Source of the DNA: Heliorestis convoluta
Lineage (GTDB): Bacteria > Bacillota > Desulfitobacteriia > Heliobacteriales > Heliobacteriaceae
DNA: 64,000 nucleotides
Direction of reading: 5' to 3'
Assembly: GCF_009649955.1 (NCBI RefSeq)
Contig: NZ_CP045875.1
Span: 1,469,501 to 1,533,500 of the forward strand
In this document: positions 43,930-52,495 of the stretch, in pieces
How the letters are laid out: each line of letters begins with the position of its first letter
Position numbering within the stretch: the first letter of the stretch is position 1
Notes under the pieces: generated by a model
The model's database searches: none
What the model was told of the DNA's origin: nothing
Seen by the model: the letters and a program-made list of their open reading frames with translations, nothing else
Position numbers and translations under genes: made by a program

Positions 43930-44460
43930 TTGAAAGGTGTAAAAATCGCTTTAACAGGCAAGATGCGAAGTGGCAAAGATACAGCCGGTGAATACTTGGT
44001 TAACAAGTACGGCTTCAAACGGTTTGCTTTTGGCGATGCTGTACGAGAAATCTGCCAACAACTCTACCCAGAACAGATTGAGGAGGGTAAACCTCGCTTT
44101 CTCTATCAGCAAGTGGGACAAGCACTACGGAAACAAGATAGGAATGTATGGGTAAAGACTTTGCTTCGTCAAATTGAAAATGAAACCACGCTAGATGACA
44201 ATATCGTAATTACAGACCTTCGCCAATTCAACGAATATCAGCACGTGCTTACGACAGGCTTTACCATCGGTCGTATATGGGCCAACGAAAAGACTCGACG
44301 TGAAAGGATGAAAACATTAGGAGATAACTTTGATTACAACGACCTCTACCATGAAACAGAACAAGGTATTGATGCTCTTGTCGTAGACTATGAAATCGTC
44401 AATGTAGGGGAACTGCAAGAGCTTCATCGACAAGTTGATGCTTGGTTACACCGTATATAA
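43930..44460 (+). CDS. deoxynucleoside monophosphate kinase-like protein
   Basis: The 176-aa protein has a P-loop ALTGKMRSGKDTAGEYL, FAFGDAVREI, VGQALRKQDRNVWVK and ITDLRQFNEY. This is the pattern of phage dNMP kinases (T4 gp1-like). It would raise dNMPs, including modified ones, to diphosphates. TTG start follows AAAGGTGG. Confidence 0.8.
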   Translation: MKGVKIALTGKMRSGKDTAGEYLVNKYGFKRFAFGDAVREICQQLYPEQIEEGKPRFLYQQVGQALRKQDRNVWVKTLLRQIENETTLDDNIVITDLRQFNEYQHVLTTGFTIGRIWANEKTRRERMKTLGDNFDYNDLYHETEQGIDALVVDYEIVNVGELQELHRQVDAWLHRI

Positions 44461-44484
44461 AAAGCAGAAGGACGGTGAAGTAAG

Positions 44485-44841
44485 ATAGCTGGTAGTAAAG
44501 CCGACTTAATCAGCAAGCAGAAGCGATTCGAAGAAGCCTATCCCTTGGACAGAGACTACGGTATTTACGCCTTATTACTAAACTTCTACCATCTTCGAGA
44601 AGCTCGATATATTCGAGGGGAGTACGATGCCAGCGTTTTGTTGCTGGACTTTTATAACTCCTTGCATGAAGCAAAGCTAACGAAAAGACAAAAAGAAATC
44701 CTCTACCACGTTTTTATCAAGGACATGATGCAACAGGAAGTAGCCGGAAAGTTGAACATTACCCAGCAAGCTGTAAGTGACCACGTTAATGCAGCCATTC
44801 GTAAGATAGCAACACTCAATCGACGAAAGGAGGTGGCCTAG
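44485..44841 (+). CDS. sigma-70 region-4-like regulator, non-ATG start uncertain
   Basis: The C-terminal HTH is TKRQKEILYHVFIKDMMQQEVAGKLNITQQAVSDHV, as in sigma region 4 and ArpU/RinA-type late activators. The first canonical start is TTG 44545, with no ribosome site. The frame is open from 44479 and reads I-A-G-S-K-A-D-L-I-S-K-Q-K-R-F-E-E-A-Y. ATA 44485 lies seven bases past GGTG, so the true start may be ATA. A role in late transcription is inferred. Confidence 0.65.
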   Translation: MAGSKADLISKQKRFEEAYPLDRDYGIYALLLNFYHLREARYIRGEYDASVLLLDFYNSLHEAKLTKRQKEILYHVFIKDMMQQEVAGKLNITQQAVSDHVNAAIRKIATLNRRKEVA

Positions 44842-44842
44842 T

Positions 44843-45232
44843 TTGTACGAAGATAAGTTTTATCCTGATGGTGAGTACAAACAAGAGTTTGAGGAAGAAG
44901 TGGACGTTCTCATAAAAAAAGAACAGCCTCTACCTTGGAGGATAGAAGCTGTGAAAATCTTAACGGACATATATGTTCAACGAATCGGTGAGATGCCTGA
45001 AAGCAAACAACTTGAACGACTGGCCAATTACATTCTGTCAGACGAATTAAAGGACAGACATCCTGATAAAGTGGCCAATACAGAATATCCAATTTTTAGC
45101 GATGTGCAGTTAAAGGTTCGTCAACGTAGGGAAGTAGCTTTTGAAAAGCTAGAACAAATGGCTACCAATGCAAGAGATCGAAAGCCGAAGAAACAGAAAA
45201 AGTCCTATAAGCATCTTTCCCAGACAGCTTAA
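44843..45232 (+). CDS. hypothetical 129-aa phage protein
   Basis: TTG 44843 follows AAAGGAGGTGG. The protein has an acidic N-terminus, a helical middle and a very basic end (RDRKPKKQKKSYKH). I do not recognise it. It lies between the sigma-like regulator and the LysM-CAP gene. Confidence 0.65.
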   Translation: MYEDKFYPDGEYKQEFEEEVDVLIKKEQPLPWRIEAVKILTDIYVQRIGEMPESKQLERLANYILSDELKDRHPDKVANTEYPIFSDVQLKVRQRREVAFEKLEQMATNARDRKPKKQKKSYKHLSQTA

Positions 45233-45256
45233 AATAAACAAAAGGTGGTTGATTGG

Positions 45257-46066
45257 GTGAGGGAGTACGTAACGAAGATAATGTTTGGAATCATAATAAT
45301 CGCCTTCTTAGCTTTCATTGTAGCTGGAACAGCAAATGCAAACTCGTTGTATAACGTAAAAGCAGGCGATTCGCTGTGGAGGATTGCCACGAATCATGGA
45401 ACGACGGTTCAACAGATTCGAGAGTTGAACGGCTTAACTGGCGATATGATTCTTGTAGGGCAGAGCTTAAAGTTACCTCAACCAGCTTATAGAGTACAGT
45501 CGGGGGATACATTGTTTAGAATTGCACAGCACCAAGGCGTAACCTTGGTTGAGTTGATAAGGGCCAATAATCTTACGAATCCGAACATGCTTTACGTAGG
45601 GCAGTTAATCAACGTACCTAATCAGCCTACGGCAACACCAACACAACCAACTCCTACACCACAGCCAGTACCGACTCCAACATCACAACCTGACTTTGCA
45701 GAACAGGTGGCCAACTTGGTTAACGTAGAAAGAGCCAAAGCAGGGTTACGACCTTTACGATACGATGCCGAGTTAAGCAAAGTAGCGTTGATTAAGGCAC
45801 AGGATATGATACAGAATAATTACTTCTCCCATACGTCACCTACTCATGGATCACCGTTCGATATGATGAAAAGCTATGGGATTCGATATACAACGGCAGG
45901 CGAGAATATTGCAAGGGGACAGCGAACGCCACAGGAAGTTATGACGGCATGGATGAATAGTTCAGGACATAGGGCGAATATTTTGAATGCGAACTTTGAT
46001 ACCATCGGTGTAGGGTACTATCAAGGAGCATGGGTACAGATGTTTACGAGAAGCGTGGGGCACTAA
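45257..46066 (+). CDS. secreted LysM-LysM-CAP protein
   Basis: The 269-aa protein has a signal peptide (FGIIIIAFLAFIVAGTANA). Two LysM domains follow (YNVKAGDSLWRIA near 33; YRVQSGDTLFRIA near 78), then a P/T/Q-rich linker and a CAP/SCP-like domain with FSHTSPTHGSPFDMM, TAGENIARG, WMNSSGHRANIL and IGVGYY. It would bind peptidoglycan outside the cell. GTG 45257 is 8 bases after AAAGGTGG. Close relatives exist among spore-coat and YkwD-like proteins. It is unusual in a phage. Confidence 0.85.
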   Translation: MREYVTKIMFGIIIIAFLAFIVAGTANANSLYNVKAGDSLWRIATNHGTTVQQIRELNGLTGDMILVGQSLKLPQPAYRVQSGDTLFRIAQHQGVTLVELIRANNLTNPNMLYVGQLINVPNQPTATPTQPTPTPQPVPTPTSQPDFAEQVANLVNVERAKAGLRPLRYDAELSKVALIKAQDMIQNNYFSHTSPTHGSPFDMMKSYGIRYTTAGENIARGQRTPQEVMTAWMNSSGHRANILNANFDTIGVGYYQGAWVQMFTRSVGH

Positions 46067-46086
46067 GCCTCACGCTTCTTTTTTAT
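46049..46086 (+). terminator. terminator after LysM-CAP gene
   Basis: AGAAGCGTGGGGC pairs with GCCTCACGCTTCT, followed by six Ts. A second copy of the hairpin, with the preceding TTTACG, lies at 46308-46340. Confidence 0.8.
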
Positions 46087-46275
46087 CTGGAAGGATACTT
46101 CTGGGAGTTCAGAAAAAGGAAAAGCTATGATAAAGAGAGAGACTATGAGTTCAATGCATCGATTCATTACCCTTTCAAGGAGGACTTTGCTGAGGTAATT
46201 TATAAAATTGATACTTGGACTGAGGCTCATGACGAGTATTTGAATGTTTTAGATAAGCAGAAGAAGGAAGGTTAG
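46087..46275 (+). pseudogene. short C-terminal gene fragment between duplicated terminators
   Basis: The frame reads YLEGYFWEFRKRK then SYDKERDYEFNASIHY and ends KKEG. There is no start with a ribosome site. It looks like the tail of a lost gene caught between two copies of the same hairpin. Low certainty. Confidence 0.3.
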
Positions 46276-46430
46276 TCTTTGATTCATACGCGTTGTATGT
46301 ATAGGGTTTACGAGAAGCGTGGGGCATTAAGCCTCACGTTTATTTCTTGTTAAGTAAAGCACCACAGCTTGTCCTTACGTTAAAGAGTTGGTAGAATTTA
46401 CACAGTAGATTATTGTAGAGGACTGAGTAT

Positions 46431-47099
46431 ATGAATAAAAAAATAGTTATTTTTATAGGCATTATACTAGGTATTGTTTTTATAGGCGTACCTATCACTA
46501 TAAATATAATCATGTCAAGCTCGTGGTCACTTACATACATTGGTGATAGTCCTTGGTTACTATTTCATGCAGGTTACTATGGGGCTATAATTGGCGGAAT
46601 ATTAAGTGGTGGATTTACATTTTTGGGTGTGTGGTGGACAATACAAAAACAAAAAATTGAAAAATTTATTGACATTTATCCTAAGAAAATAAAAAGTGTA
46701 AATAATCTTACTGATGGTTTATCAGAAGTAATTAATAAAGGTTATAACGATGTGTTTAGTGTTCCTTACAATATGGAGAATTTTATCAGAGAAGAAAAGT
46801 CTAATCTTCGAAAGCTACGAGATGAAGCTTGTGAGCTGGAAGTAAATATTTATAAAGCATTAGAGAAATTAGGTGAAAAATTACAAAAGTGGCATGATGA
46901 TTACAATACAAAAATAAATTATGTTGAAGAAAATGAGTACGGAAATATGGTTTTAACAGAAGAGTCTAAAACTGTCCGTAAACAATTTATTGAAGAATAT
47001 AAAAATGACGTTGAAAGAATCCTATATGAAGTACATAGTTTTAAGAGGAAACTGCAATTTATATACTTAAAATACTCAAAAGATAATACTGGAATTTAA
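46431..47099 (+). CDS. two-helix membrane protein with coiled-coil domain
   Basis: The 222-aa protein has membrane helices at about 4-28 and 48-70 and a long charged coiled coil at 75-215. The gene is AT-rich (many AAA/AAT/ATA codons), unlike the phage genes before it. I do not recognise the family. The layout resembles several membrane-anchored abortive-infection or exclusion proteins, but that is only a resemblance. Confidence 0.65.
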   Translation: MNKKIVIFIGIILGIVFIGVPITINIIMSSSWSLTYIGDSPWLLFHAGYYGAIIGGILSGGFTFLGVWWTIQKQKIEKFIDIYPKKIKSVNNLTDGLSEVINKGYNDVFSVPYNMENFIREEKSNLRKLRDEACELEVNIYKALEKLGEKLQKWHDDYNTKINYVEENEYGNMVLTEESKTVRKQFIEEYKNDVERILYEVHSFKRKLQFIYLKYSKDNTGI

Positions 47100-47158
47100 T
47101 TTTTGAAAACTTTTGCCAACGGTGTTAATGACCCTTGTTTTCTTTTGTCGTAGGGGGT

Positions 47159-47324
47159 CAACGGTGCTTGAAACCGTTGCCCTATAACTACACCCTTCAC
47201 ACCACACCCCCATAAAACGAAAAAAAGACTGCCACCACAGCCCCCGCAACCCTTTATTTAGGAAGAAAATGCCGTTGCTAGTGCTAAAACAACTAGATAT
47301 AGTGGTCAGCACACCTACGATTCA
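47159..47324. repeat. 166-bp direct repeat, copy 1
   Basis: This is about 90 percent identical to 55147-55312 across its length. It begins with a short dyad (CAACGGT/ACCGTTG) and ends GATTCA. Just after the second copy lies an integrase 3' fragment; after this copy lies the tRNA fragment. Confidence 0.8.
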
Positions 47325-47422
47325 AAAAAACGTACGAGTTGAGATCGTAGCGTAATCTGGCCACGGATAAGGGAAAAACTCAATAACGTCGCAGTTTTAG
47401 CCAACGGTTTTACATATTTGAC

Positions 47423-47467
47423 CTCCAAAACCGTAGGTTGCGGGTTCAAGTCCTGTCTCCCCTGCCA
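47423..47467 (+). tRNA. 3' fragment of tRNA-Trp (anticodon CCA), candidate att site
   Basis: CTCCAAA with CCA at 47425-47427 is a tRNA-Trp anticodon loop. A T-arm with GGGTTCAAGTCC and an acceptor strand CTCCCCT with GCCA follow. The 5' half is absent: bases upstream do not pair with ACCGT. Such 3' tRNA pieces are typical of att sites left by tyrosine integrases. Confidence 0.7.
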
Positions 47468-47563
47468 AAACCTTTGAAACCATTGATGGTTCGAGCTTTG
47501 TGGGCTTTTCGTAAGCCTCAAGTAAAGCACCGAAAAATCGTTAAAACTGTGATAAAATTGAGT

Positions 47564-47605
47564 AAACCGTTGGCCTATTTACAAAGTAGGTCAGCGGTTT
47601 TTTCG
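47564..47605 (+). terminator. intrinsic terminator
   Basis: AAACCGTTGGCCTA pairs with TAGGTCAGCGGTTT (two mismatches), followed by TTTTCG. Confidence 0.75.
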
Positions 47606-47640
47606 TTATTTCTGGCCAGAAAACTTGTCAGAAAGGCGAT

Positions 47641-48131
47641 GAAAAGACGATGAGAAAAATGACTACAATTTCCGATCACGTGAGTTAATCATTCGGGAGG
47701 AACATGCTAAGACCCATGAACAGCGAACACTTCCGTTGCTTCCACAGGTGGCCAATGCGATCAATGAGTTTCTACGTTACAGGCCTGATGAATGGGGCAG
47801 CGATGTACCGATTTTCTGTACGGAGGATGGCAGAAAGTTAGCTGTCGAAAGTTGGGGGAAGAAGGTTAAAGCGTATGGTAAGAATATTGATGTTCACGTA
47901 ACGCCATATATGTTCAGACACGCCTCAGCCTTGCATCATTTGCGAAATGGAGCAGATGTGTTTACGGTTCAACGTATACTTGGTCATGCTGATCTGAATA
48001 TGACGAAAAGGTACTTGGCTTTGACTCAAAGTGATGTGAGGGAGGTACACAGTTTGACCTCGCCACTGAATGATATTTTAGATACAGGTAGGAAGAGGGT
48101 TCGGTCGTTGGCGAAGCAGGGGAATAGGTAG
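47641..48131 (+). pseudogene. tyrosine integrase (family A), C-terminal half only
   Basis: The open frame starts inside the catalytic domain (NFRSRELIIREEHAKTHE) and runs through [34 protein letters not shown] and the end [17 protein letters not shown]. The N-terminus and first catalytic arginine are missing. Three shorter scars of the same 3' end lie at 49204, 55305 and 59147. Confidence 0.85.
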
Positions 48132-48217
48132 GTGGTGTTGTAGTTTGCTGTAGTTGCTTGAATGACTGTTGTAGTTAATCGTTGAGTTAAGGCGTAGTTA
48201 TTGCTATAGAAAGAGAG

Positions 48218-48248
48218 ACCCGTCAGAAATGATTTCTGGCGGGTTTTG
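48218..48248. terminator. repeat hairpin CCCGTCAGAAAT..ATTTCTGGCGGG, copy 1
   Basis: This strong stem followed by TTTT works in both directions. Six copies occur: 48218, 48919, 49943, 56268, 57376 and 61514. Confidence 0.8.
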
Positions 48249-48291
48249 CCGTATATGTATGTGGGTGTTTACTAATGGTCATTGCTAGCGA

Positions 48292-48801
48292 TTATTGAAA
48301 AGAATGGTGAAACACTTCTCTTCCATCGTCGTAAATCACACTAAATTGTTCAGGATTAAAACTAAGATTTTCTCCCTCCAGTGGTATGTACCAATAGTAA
48401 GAATGTACTTTATATCTTATATCAAAGTCATTGTTTTGAAACCGAATCATATTAACGCTCTTAGGGGCATACCCATACAGAATCCCTCTATCAGAAGCTG
48501 TTATTGAACTAATAAAATCAATGCGAAAATCTTCTTCGCTCAATCTTGGCCTACTAACAGGCGAAGAAACACCATCTACACGCCACCCAAAAACCCCTTT
48601 TTTATATGAACTAGCTTCAATAAATTCACTGGAATCAATAATAACAACTTTTTCGCTATGATTAACAGGAATAATTTCCAGGATATTTCCTTTAACGACT
48701 TTTTCAATTGTGGAACTTTGATAATAAGTGATTCCCAAATACAAAAGAAAGACATTGATAATACCAATAATTGAAAAAAGCAATTTCCGTTCTATTTTCA
48801 T
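48292..48801 (-). CDS. membrane-anchored extracytoplasmic protein, unknown
   Basis: The 169-aa protein has one N-terminal membrane helix (LLFSIIGIINVFLLYLGITYY) and a soluble domain of about 140 aa. The ATG follows AAGGGGGC. It is AT-rich and transcribed against the integrase fragment. I do not recognise it. Confidence 0.65.
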   Translation of the reverse strand: MKIERKLLFSIIGIINVFLLYLGITYYQSSTIEKVVKGNILEIIPVNHSEKVVIIDSSEFIEASSYKKGVFGWRVDGVSSPVSRPRLSEEDFRIDFISSITASDRGILYGYAPKSVNMIRFQNNDFDIRYKVHSYYWYIPLEGENLSFNPEQFSVIYDDGREVFHHSFQ

Positions 48802-48918
48802 AGATATGCCCCCTTAAAGCGAAAATAGGGAAGAGGAAGGGCGATGGAGTAGACTCTACTTGGCTGAATGACTGTTGTAGTCAATCGTTGAGTTAAGGCT
48901 GTAGTTAATGAAAGAGAG

Positions 48919-48950
48919 GCCCGTCAGAAATGATTTCTGGCGGTTTTTTT
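48919..48950. terminator. repeat hairpin, copy 2
   Basis: GCCCGTCAGAAATGATTTCTGG followed by seven Ts. The preceding 60 bases (TGAATGACTGTTGTAGT..) also match those before copy 1. Confidence 0.75.
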
Positions 48951-49006
48951 CTGTGTATCACTAGGGTTCGACTTAATTCAATTGTTGAAAGGAGACCCCC
49001 TAATTT

Positions 49007-49150
49007 TTAGTAAGGTTTATATATACCTTTTAATTTGTTTTTATATCGTTCGAGTTTTGAAATTTTTCTAAAAGTAATGAAAGAACAAACTGTAGCAATT
49101 ATAAGCATCCACTCATGTTCTTCGCCTCTGTTATCAATAATCTTCTTCAA
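49007..49150 (-). CDS. small single-helix membrane protein
   Basis: TTG 49150 is eight bases past AAAGGAG and gives 47 aa. A short membrane helix (MLIIATVCSFITF) is followed by a basic helix (RKISKLERYKNKLK). The layout recalls the 40-aa protein at 59187. Function unknown. Confidence 0.5.
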   Translation of the reverse strand: MKKIIDNRGEEHEWMLIIATVCSFITFRKISKLERYKNKLKGIYKPY

Positions 49151-49203
49151 GACAAACTCTCCTTTATTATTCTCTAGCTTAATTAATCTCATTGCACAGT
49201 TTA

Positions 49204-49260
49204 ACTTCGCCAGTGAACGATATTTTGGAACAGGGAGGAAGAGGGTTAGGTCGTTAGCCG
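49204..49260 (+). pseudogene. integrase family A 3'-end scar
   Basis: CGATATTTTGGAACAGGGAG and GAAGAGGGTTAGGTCGTTAG match the end of the 47641 integrase ([13 protein letters not shown]). The stop of the next reverse-strand gene lies inside it. Confidence 0.75.
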
Positions 49261-49778
49261 TTTAACATACTATCAATCTGTGATAATTTTACTAATATTT
49301 CTTCTGATTTTATTGAAATTGTTGTACGACCATTACTACTATATTCAACGCTAGTTTCGTTAAGTAGGTTAATTAAAAATTCGAATTCTTTAATGAGAGC
49401 TTCTATTTCTTTGGTTTCCATATTTATCATTTTTAGATGTAAAACATCAAACACTTCAATCCATTTAGAATTGAATCGATTCATATCCTTCGCCTCTGGA
49501 ACTGAATTAACATTGTAGGTAATGCTTCTTGGTCTTAAGGCTAAGAATAATTCTTCTTCTCTTTCATTAAATTGAAATTCACCAAAATCATTGATTGATT
49601 TTTCCACAAAAAATTTTATGTTATTCAAATTGGCACCTTTAGCTCTAATATCTTCATGCATTATAGGATATATGCTTCTTTTTAATACCTTCTGGTTATG
49701 ATCATGGTAAAAATAAAAGACACTTGAGAATAGCAACAAAAGAGAACTAATAAGAATGATACTATTCTTTCGATCCAT
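49254..49778 (-). CDS. membrane-anchored protein, unknown
   Basis: ATG 49778 follows AAGGAGTGG and gives 174 aa. There is one membrane helix (IILISSLLLLFSSVFYFYH) and a helical domain. The longer frame upstream reads through repeat DNA and is not used. The last codons lie in an integrase scar, so the natural C-terminus may have been replaced. Confidence 0.65.
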   Translation of the reverse strand: MDRKNSIILISSLLLLFSSVFYFYHDHNQKVLKRSIYPIMHEDIRAKGANLNNIKFFVEKSINDFGEFQFNEREEELFLALRPRSITYNVNSVPEAKDMNRFNSKWIEVFDVLHLKMINMETKEIEALIKEFEFLINLLNETSVEYSSNGRTTISIKSEEILVKLSQIDSMLNG

Positions 49779-49942
49779 ACTAACAAACCACTCCTTTTCC
49801 AATTCACTAGATCTATTGTAACATATTGGGCTTAGTATAAAGTAGCGATAGTGTATTTTTAGTTGGGCGAAAAAGGAAGGGGGGTCAGGTTCTGTTACGT
49901 TTGACAAACTGGCTGTAGTTAATCTGTATGAAAGAAAGAAAA

Positions 49943-49971
49943 GCCCGTCAGAAAAATTCTGGCGGGTTTTT
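49943..49971. terminator. repeat hairpin, copy 3
   Basis: GCCCGTCAGAAAAATTCTGGCG followed by GGTTTTT. It lies between the 174-aa gene and the full-length integrase B. Confidence 0.75.
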
Positions 49972-50099
49972 GGCGTATGGTGATCAGCCATTCTCACTGA
50001 TCCAGTTGCTCGCATTTTCGTTTTGGCTACCTGTGGCTATCGTAATGCTCGCTATGCTATCGGAATAAATCGTTGAGTTATCTGTAGTTATCCATTAAC

Positions 50100-51326
50100 T
50101 CAACTTCCCCATGCCGTAACTCTGCTGTTTTCCCTCATCGCCACCCCAATCTTCTCAACAGCATTGACCTTCAACCTCTGCGAAACACAGCCGTACTTCT
50201 CCATGAAATAATCCAAGCTGTCAATTCCCATCAACTCCTGTATAACCTCTGGTCGGACCTCCATCTCTAGCAGGTGAACAGCGAATGTTTTCCGTAAAGA
50301 AAATAGGCTATATAAAGGAAGGTTTGATTTAGCCAGCAGTTGATGAAATTTCCTCGTAAGGTTCCGTTGTAGAACTGCCGTCCCTTTCGACGTTGTAATC
50401 ACAAAGCCTGTATCTACATATTGCTCGCCAGCAAGTTGCCTATCGTAATCCTGATAGACCTTCCATCGTTGCAATGCTTTGATAAGATGGCTGTTTAACG
50501 GTATCTGCCGTTGATGATCTTTTCTGTTCGCTTCTTGCAGAATAACTTTGTAGTTATTGCCGTTAACTACAGTATCATCATCGTTTCTAACCCTTACGGC
50601 AGATAAGCGAAGGTCGATGAATTTTTTATCGAGATCCACATCATCCCACCGTAAGGCCAGCAGTTCGCCAACTCGTAACCCCGTTCCCAGCAACAGTTGA
50701 AAAGCGATACACAGCCTGTCCTCTTTGGCGATGGCAAGGAAAGTGGCCATTTCCGTTGGACTCATATAGGCCATATCGGTATTAGCGTTATCCTCTTCTT
50801 TACGTGGTTTATGTACGGTGTCGGCAATGTTGACCATTACATGACCTTCTTCAACAGCTTTCCGTAATGCCGACCTAGCCGTAATCAAAATCAATTCGAC
50901 CATTCGATTGGATAAGCCTGATTGTAGTTTGTCGTTAAGCAAAGTTTGTAGTTGTGATGTTTCTAAAGCTGTAAGGGAACAGTGGCCCAACGTAGGCTTT
51001 AAGTGGTTGTTTACGATATAGCTGTGGTTCTCCCATGTTCGTGGCCGGACGTTGGGCTTTACATGGTCTTTTAACCAAAGGTCTAGCCAATCGGAAAAGG
51101 ACAGTTCTTTCGGTAGGTCTGGTACAGTGATGATATTCGGTTGTAGCTGTTGGTCGGCAAGAACAGTTGCTTTCCAAGCTACAGCATCGTCGTAATCCTT
51201 GAAGGATTTACGTTTGTAGTCGTGTTTGCCGTTGGCTTTCTTTCCTACGTAGATTTGAGCTATCCAGTAGCCGTCCTTACGTTGATAGATGCTGCCTTCG
51301 CCCTTATGGTTACGTTCCCTAGACAT
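50100..51326 (-). CDS. tyrosine integrase (family B), full length, altered active site
   Basis: The 408-aa protein has an AP2-like N-terminus (GEGSIYQRKDGYWIAQIYVG), a SAM-like domain and a catalytic domain with GTGLRVGELLALRW. The box that normally reads H-x-L-R-H-T is FSLRKTF, and the L-G-H box is LMGID; the nucleophile region is MEKYGCVS. Two catalytic histidines are thus missing. It is either a divergent or a dying enzyme. Two broken relatives lie at 59354 and 61555. ATG follows AAAGGAG. Confidence 0.85.
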   Translation of the reverse strand: MSRERNHKGEGSIYQRKDGYWIAQIYVGKKANGKHDYKRKSFKDYDDAVAWKATVLADQQLQPNIITVPDLPKELSFSDWLDLWLKDHVKPNVRPRTWENHSYIVNNHLKPTLGHCSLTALETSQLQTLLNDKLQSGLSNRMVELILITARSALRKAVEEGHVMVNIADTVHKPRKEEDNANTDMAYMSPTEMATFLAIAKEDRLCIAFQLLLGTGLRVGELLALRWDDVDLDKKFIDLRLSAVRVRNDDDTVVNGNNYKVILQEANRKDHQRQIPLNSHLIKALQRWKVYQDYDRQLAGEQYVDTGFVITTSKGTAVLQRNLTRKFHQLLAKSNLPLYSLFSLRKTFAVHLLEMEVRPEVIQELMGIDSLDYFMEKYGCVSQRLKVNAVEKIGVAMRENSRVTAWGS

Positions 51327-51410
51327 ACGGCTGCTCCTTTCACAGTTGTAGTTGGTGGTTAACTGTTGTTGGGCAGTTGTAGTTTATCTAGGGTGGGGGG
51401 AGAAGTGAAG
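51327..51410. repeat. integrase B leader repeat, copy 1
   Basis: This 84-base segment (containing GTTGTAGTTGGTGGTTAACT and GTTTATCTAGGGTG) is repeated at 60290-60374 and 62014-62099, each time just before an integrase B start. It is likely the integrase promoter or recombination site. Confidence 0.75.
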
Positions 51411-51532
51411 GGGATTCTGGTTGTAATAGATGAAGAAGTAAAAGGCTACATTATAAGGCGATTAAATGGTGAATTGCAAATTTAATCATGGTAAAATAAA
51501 CACAAATCAACAATAAGATGGGTGATATCCTG

Positions 51533-51943
51533 ATGTACTTTCGTTCAAAACGTGACTTCTGGTTAATATGTTTGTGGTTAACATTTTCAAGCATCCTAAT
51601 CCTAGGAATAATCAATCTAAATCCAATTGCTATATCATTTGGTTTAATTGTTGTTGCAGTTGGGTGTTGGTTTCAATTTACAACCGGATATACTCTGGGA
51701 GAAAAGGCATTGTCAATACAATGTGGCCCCTTAAATAAGACAATATCTTACCATGAGATTCAAAGGGTACGAAAAATCCGAACTTTTCAGTCTGGGCCTG
51801 CACTTTCTATCGAACGCTTAGAAATAATTCATGGTGAACCTGCTAACAGCATTTTCATATCGCCGGAATACCGGGAAGATTTTGTTTCGAAGTTAAAGCA
51901 GCGATGTCCACAGATGAAAATTGAAGGCAGTATACGGAGCTAA
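51533..51943 (+). CDS. YyaB-like PH-domain membrane protein
   Basis: The 136-aa protein has two membrane helices near the N-terminus and a small beta domain (ALSIQCGPLNKTISYHEIQRVRK; ISPEYREDFVSKLKQRCP). This matches the YyaB/bacterial PH group. ATG 51533 is preferred to 51518. Role unknown. Confidence 0.65.
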   Translation: MYFRSKRDFWLICLWLTFSSILILGIINLNPIAISFGLIVVAVGCWFQFTTGYTLGEKALSIQCGPLNKTISYHEIQRVRKIRTFQSGPALSIERLEIIHGEPANSIFISPEYREDFVSKLKQRCPQMKIEGSIRS

Positions 51944-51979
51944 TTCAAGATGTTCGTTCTGTTTATGGGAGTAGGGGGG

Positions 51980-52495
51980 ATGTCTATTTTGAGTTCATTA
52001 TTAAAACGACAGATTGCAATGGTGATTGCTGTTTTTGTCACCATAACTCTGTTTTTTACAGCTTTTCTGTTCATACAAAGAGATGAAATTAAAAGTGTAT
52101 GGACAGGAAATAGTGGTACTTCCTTCTATAAGATAGAACAAGTTAAGGTAGAAACGGTAGAATACAATTGGACAGTTGGTCTGTCAGAAGAAGAAGTCAA
52201 GGTAGGAATAAGAGAGAACGGAAACAACCACAACCAGCTTCATCAGTTTAAAGAAGCAGTAGATGAAATTATTCAGCAAAGAGTCAGCCTGTTATTTTTA
52301 GGAATCTATATTGTTCTTTTGATTGTTGTTTTGACTCTTTTATGGCGAAGTAAAGAAAGAAGTAGAGAGATTACTAAATTAAAAGCTTTTTTGATTATGG
52401 CGATCTGTTTTTTGTCTGTATTTATCGCATTGAAATATATCAAGTTGAGTGAATTTATTGAACGTGCAAACTATTACTACTATTACTTGCTATAG
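51980..52495 (+). CDS. membrane protein, unknown
   Basis: ATG 51980 follows GTAGGGGGG and gives 171 aa with three or four membrane helices and an outer loop of about 90 aa. It ends in a poly-tyrosine stretch. It may be co-expressed with the PH-domain gene 36 bases upstream. Confidence 0.55.
   Translation: MSILSSLLKRQIAMVIAVFVTITLFFTAFLFIQRDEIKSVWTGNSGTSFYKIEQVKVETVEYNWTVGLSEEEVKVGIRENGNNHNQLHQFKEAVDEIIQQRVSLLFLGIYIVLLIVVLTLLWRSKERSREITKLKAFLIMAICFLSVFIALKYIKLSEFIERANYYYYYLL

Larger units (their letters stand above)
47100..47640. other. noncoding junction: 166-bp repeat, tRNA-Trp fragment, terminator
   Basis: The stretch carries one copy of a 166-bp repeat (47159-47324), a 3' tRNA-Trp fragment (47423-47467) and a terminator (47564-47605). 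It separates the phage from the scrambled island. Confidence 0.6.

Noticed and set aside
47076-47312. Reverse-strand frame conserved in both 166-bp repeats
   Set aside because: Conservation is explained by the DNA repeat itself; the frames diverge at both ends and have no start signal.
47423-47467. Complete tRNA gene
   Set aside because: No 5' half: D-arm, 5' acceptor strand and 5' anticodon stem are absent upstream.
47438-47653. Open frame over the tRNA fragment and terminator
   Set aside because: Its sequence is the translation of structural RNA and hairpin DNA.
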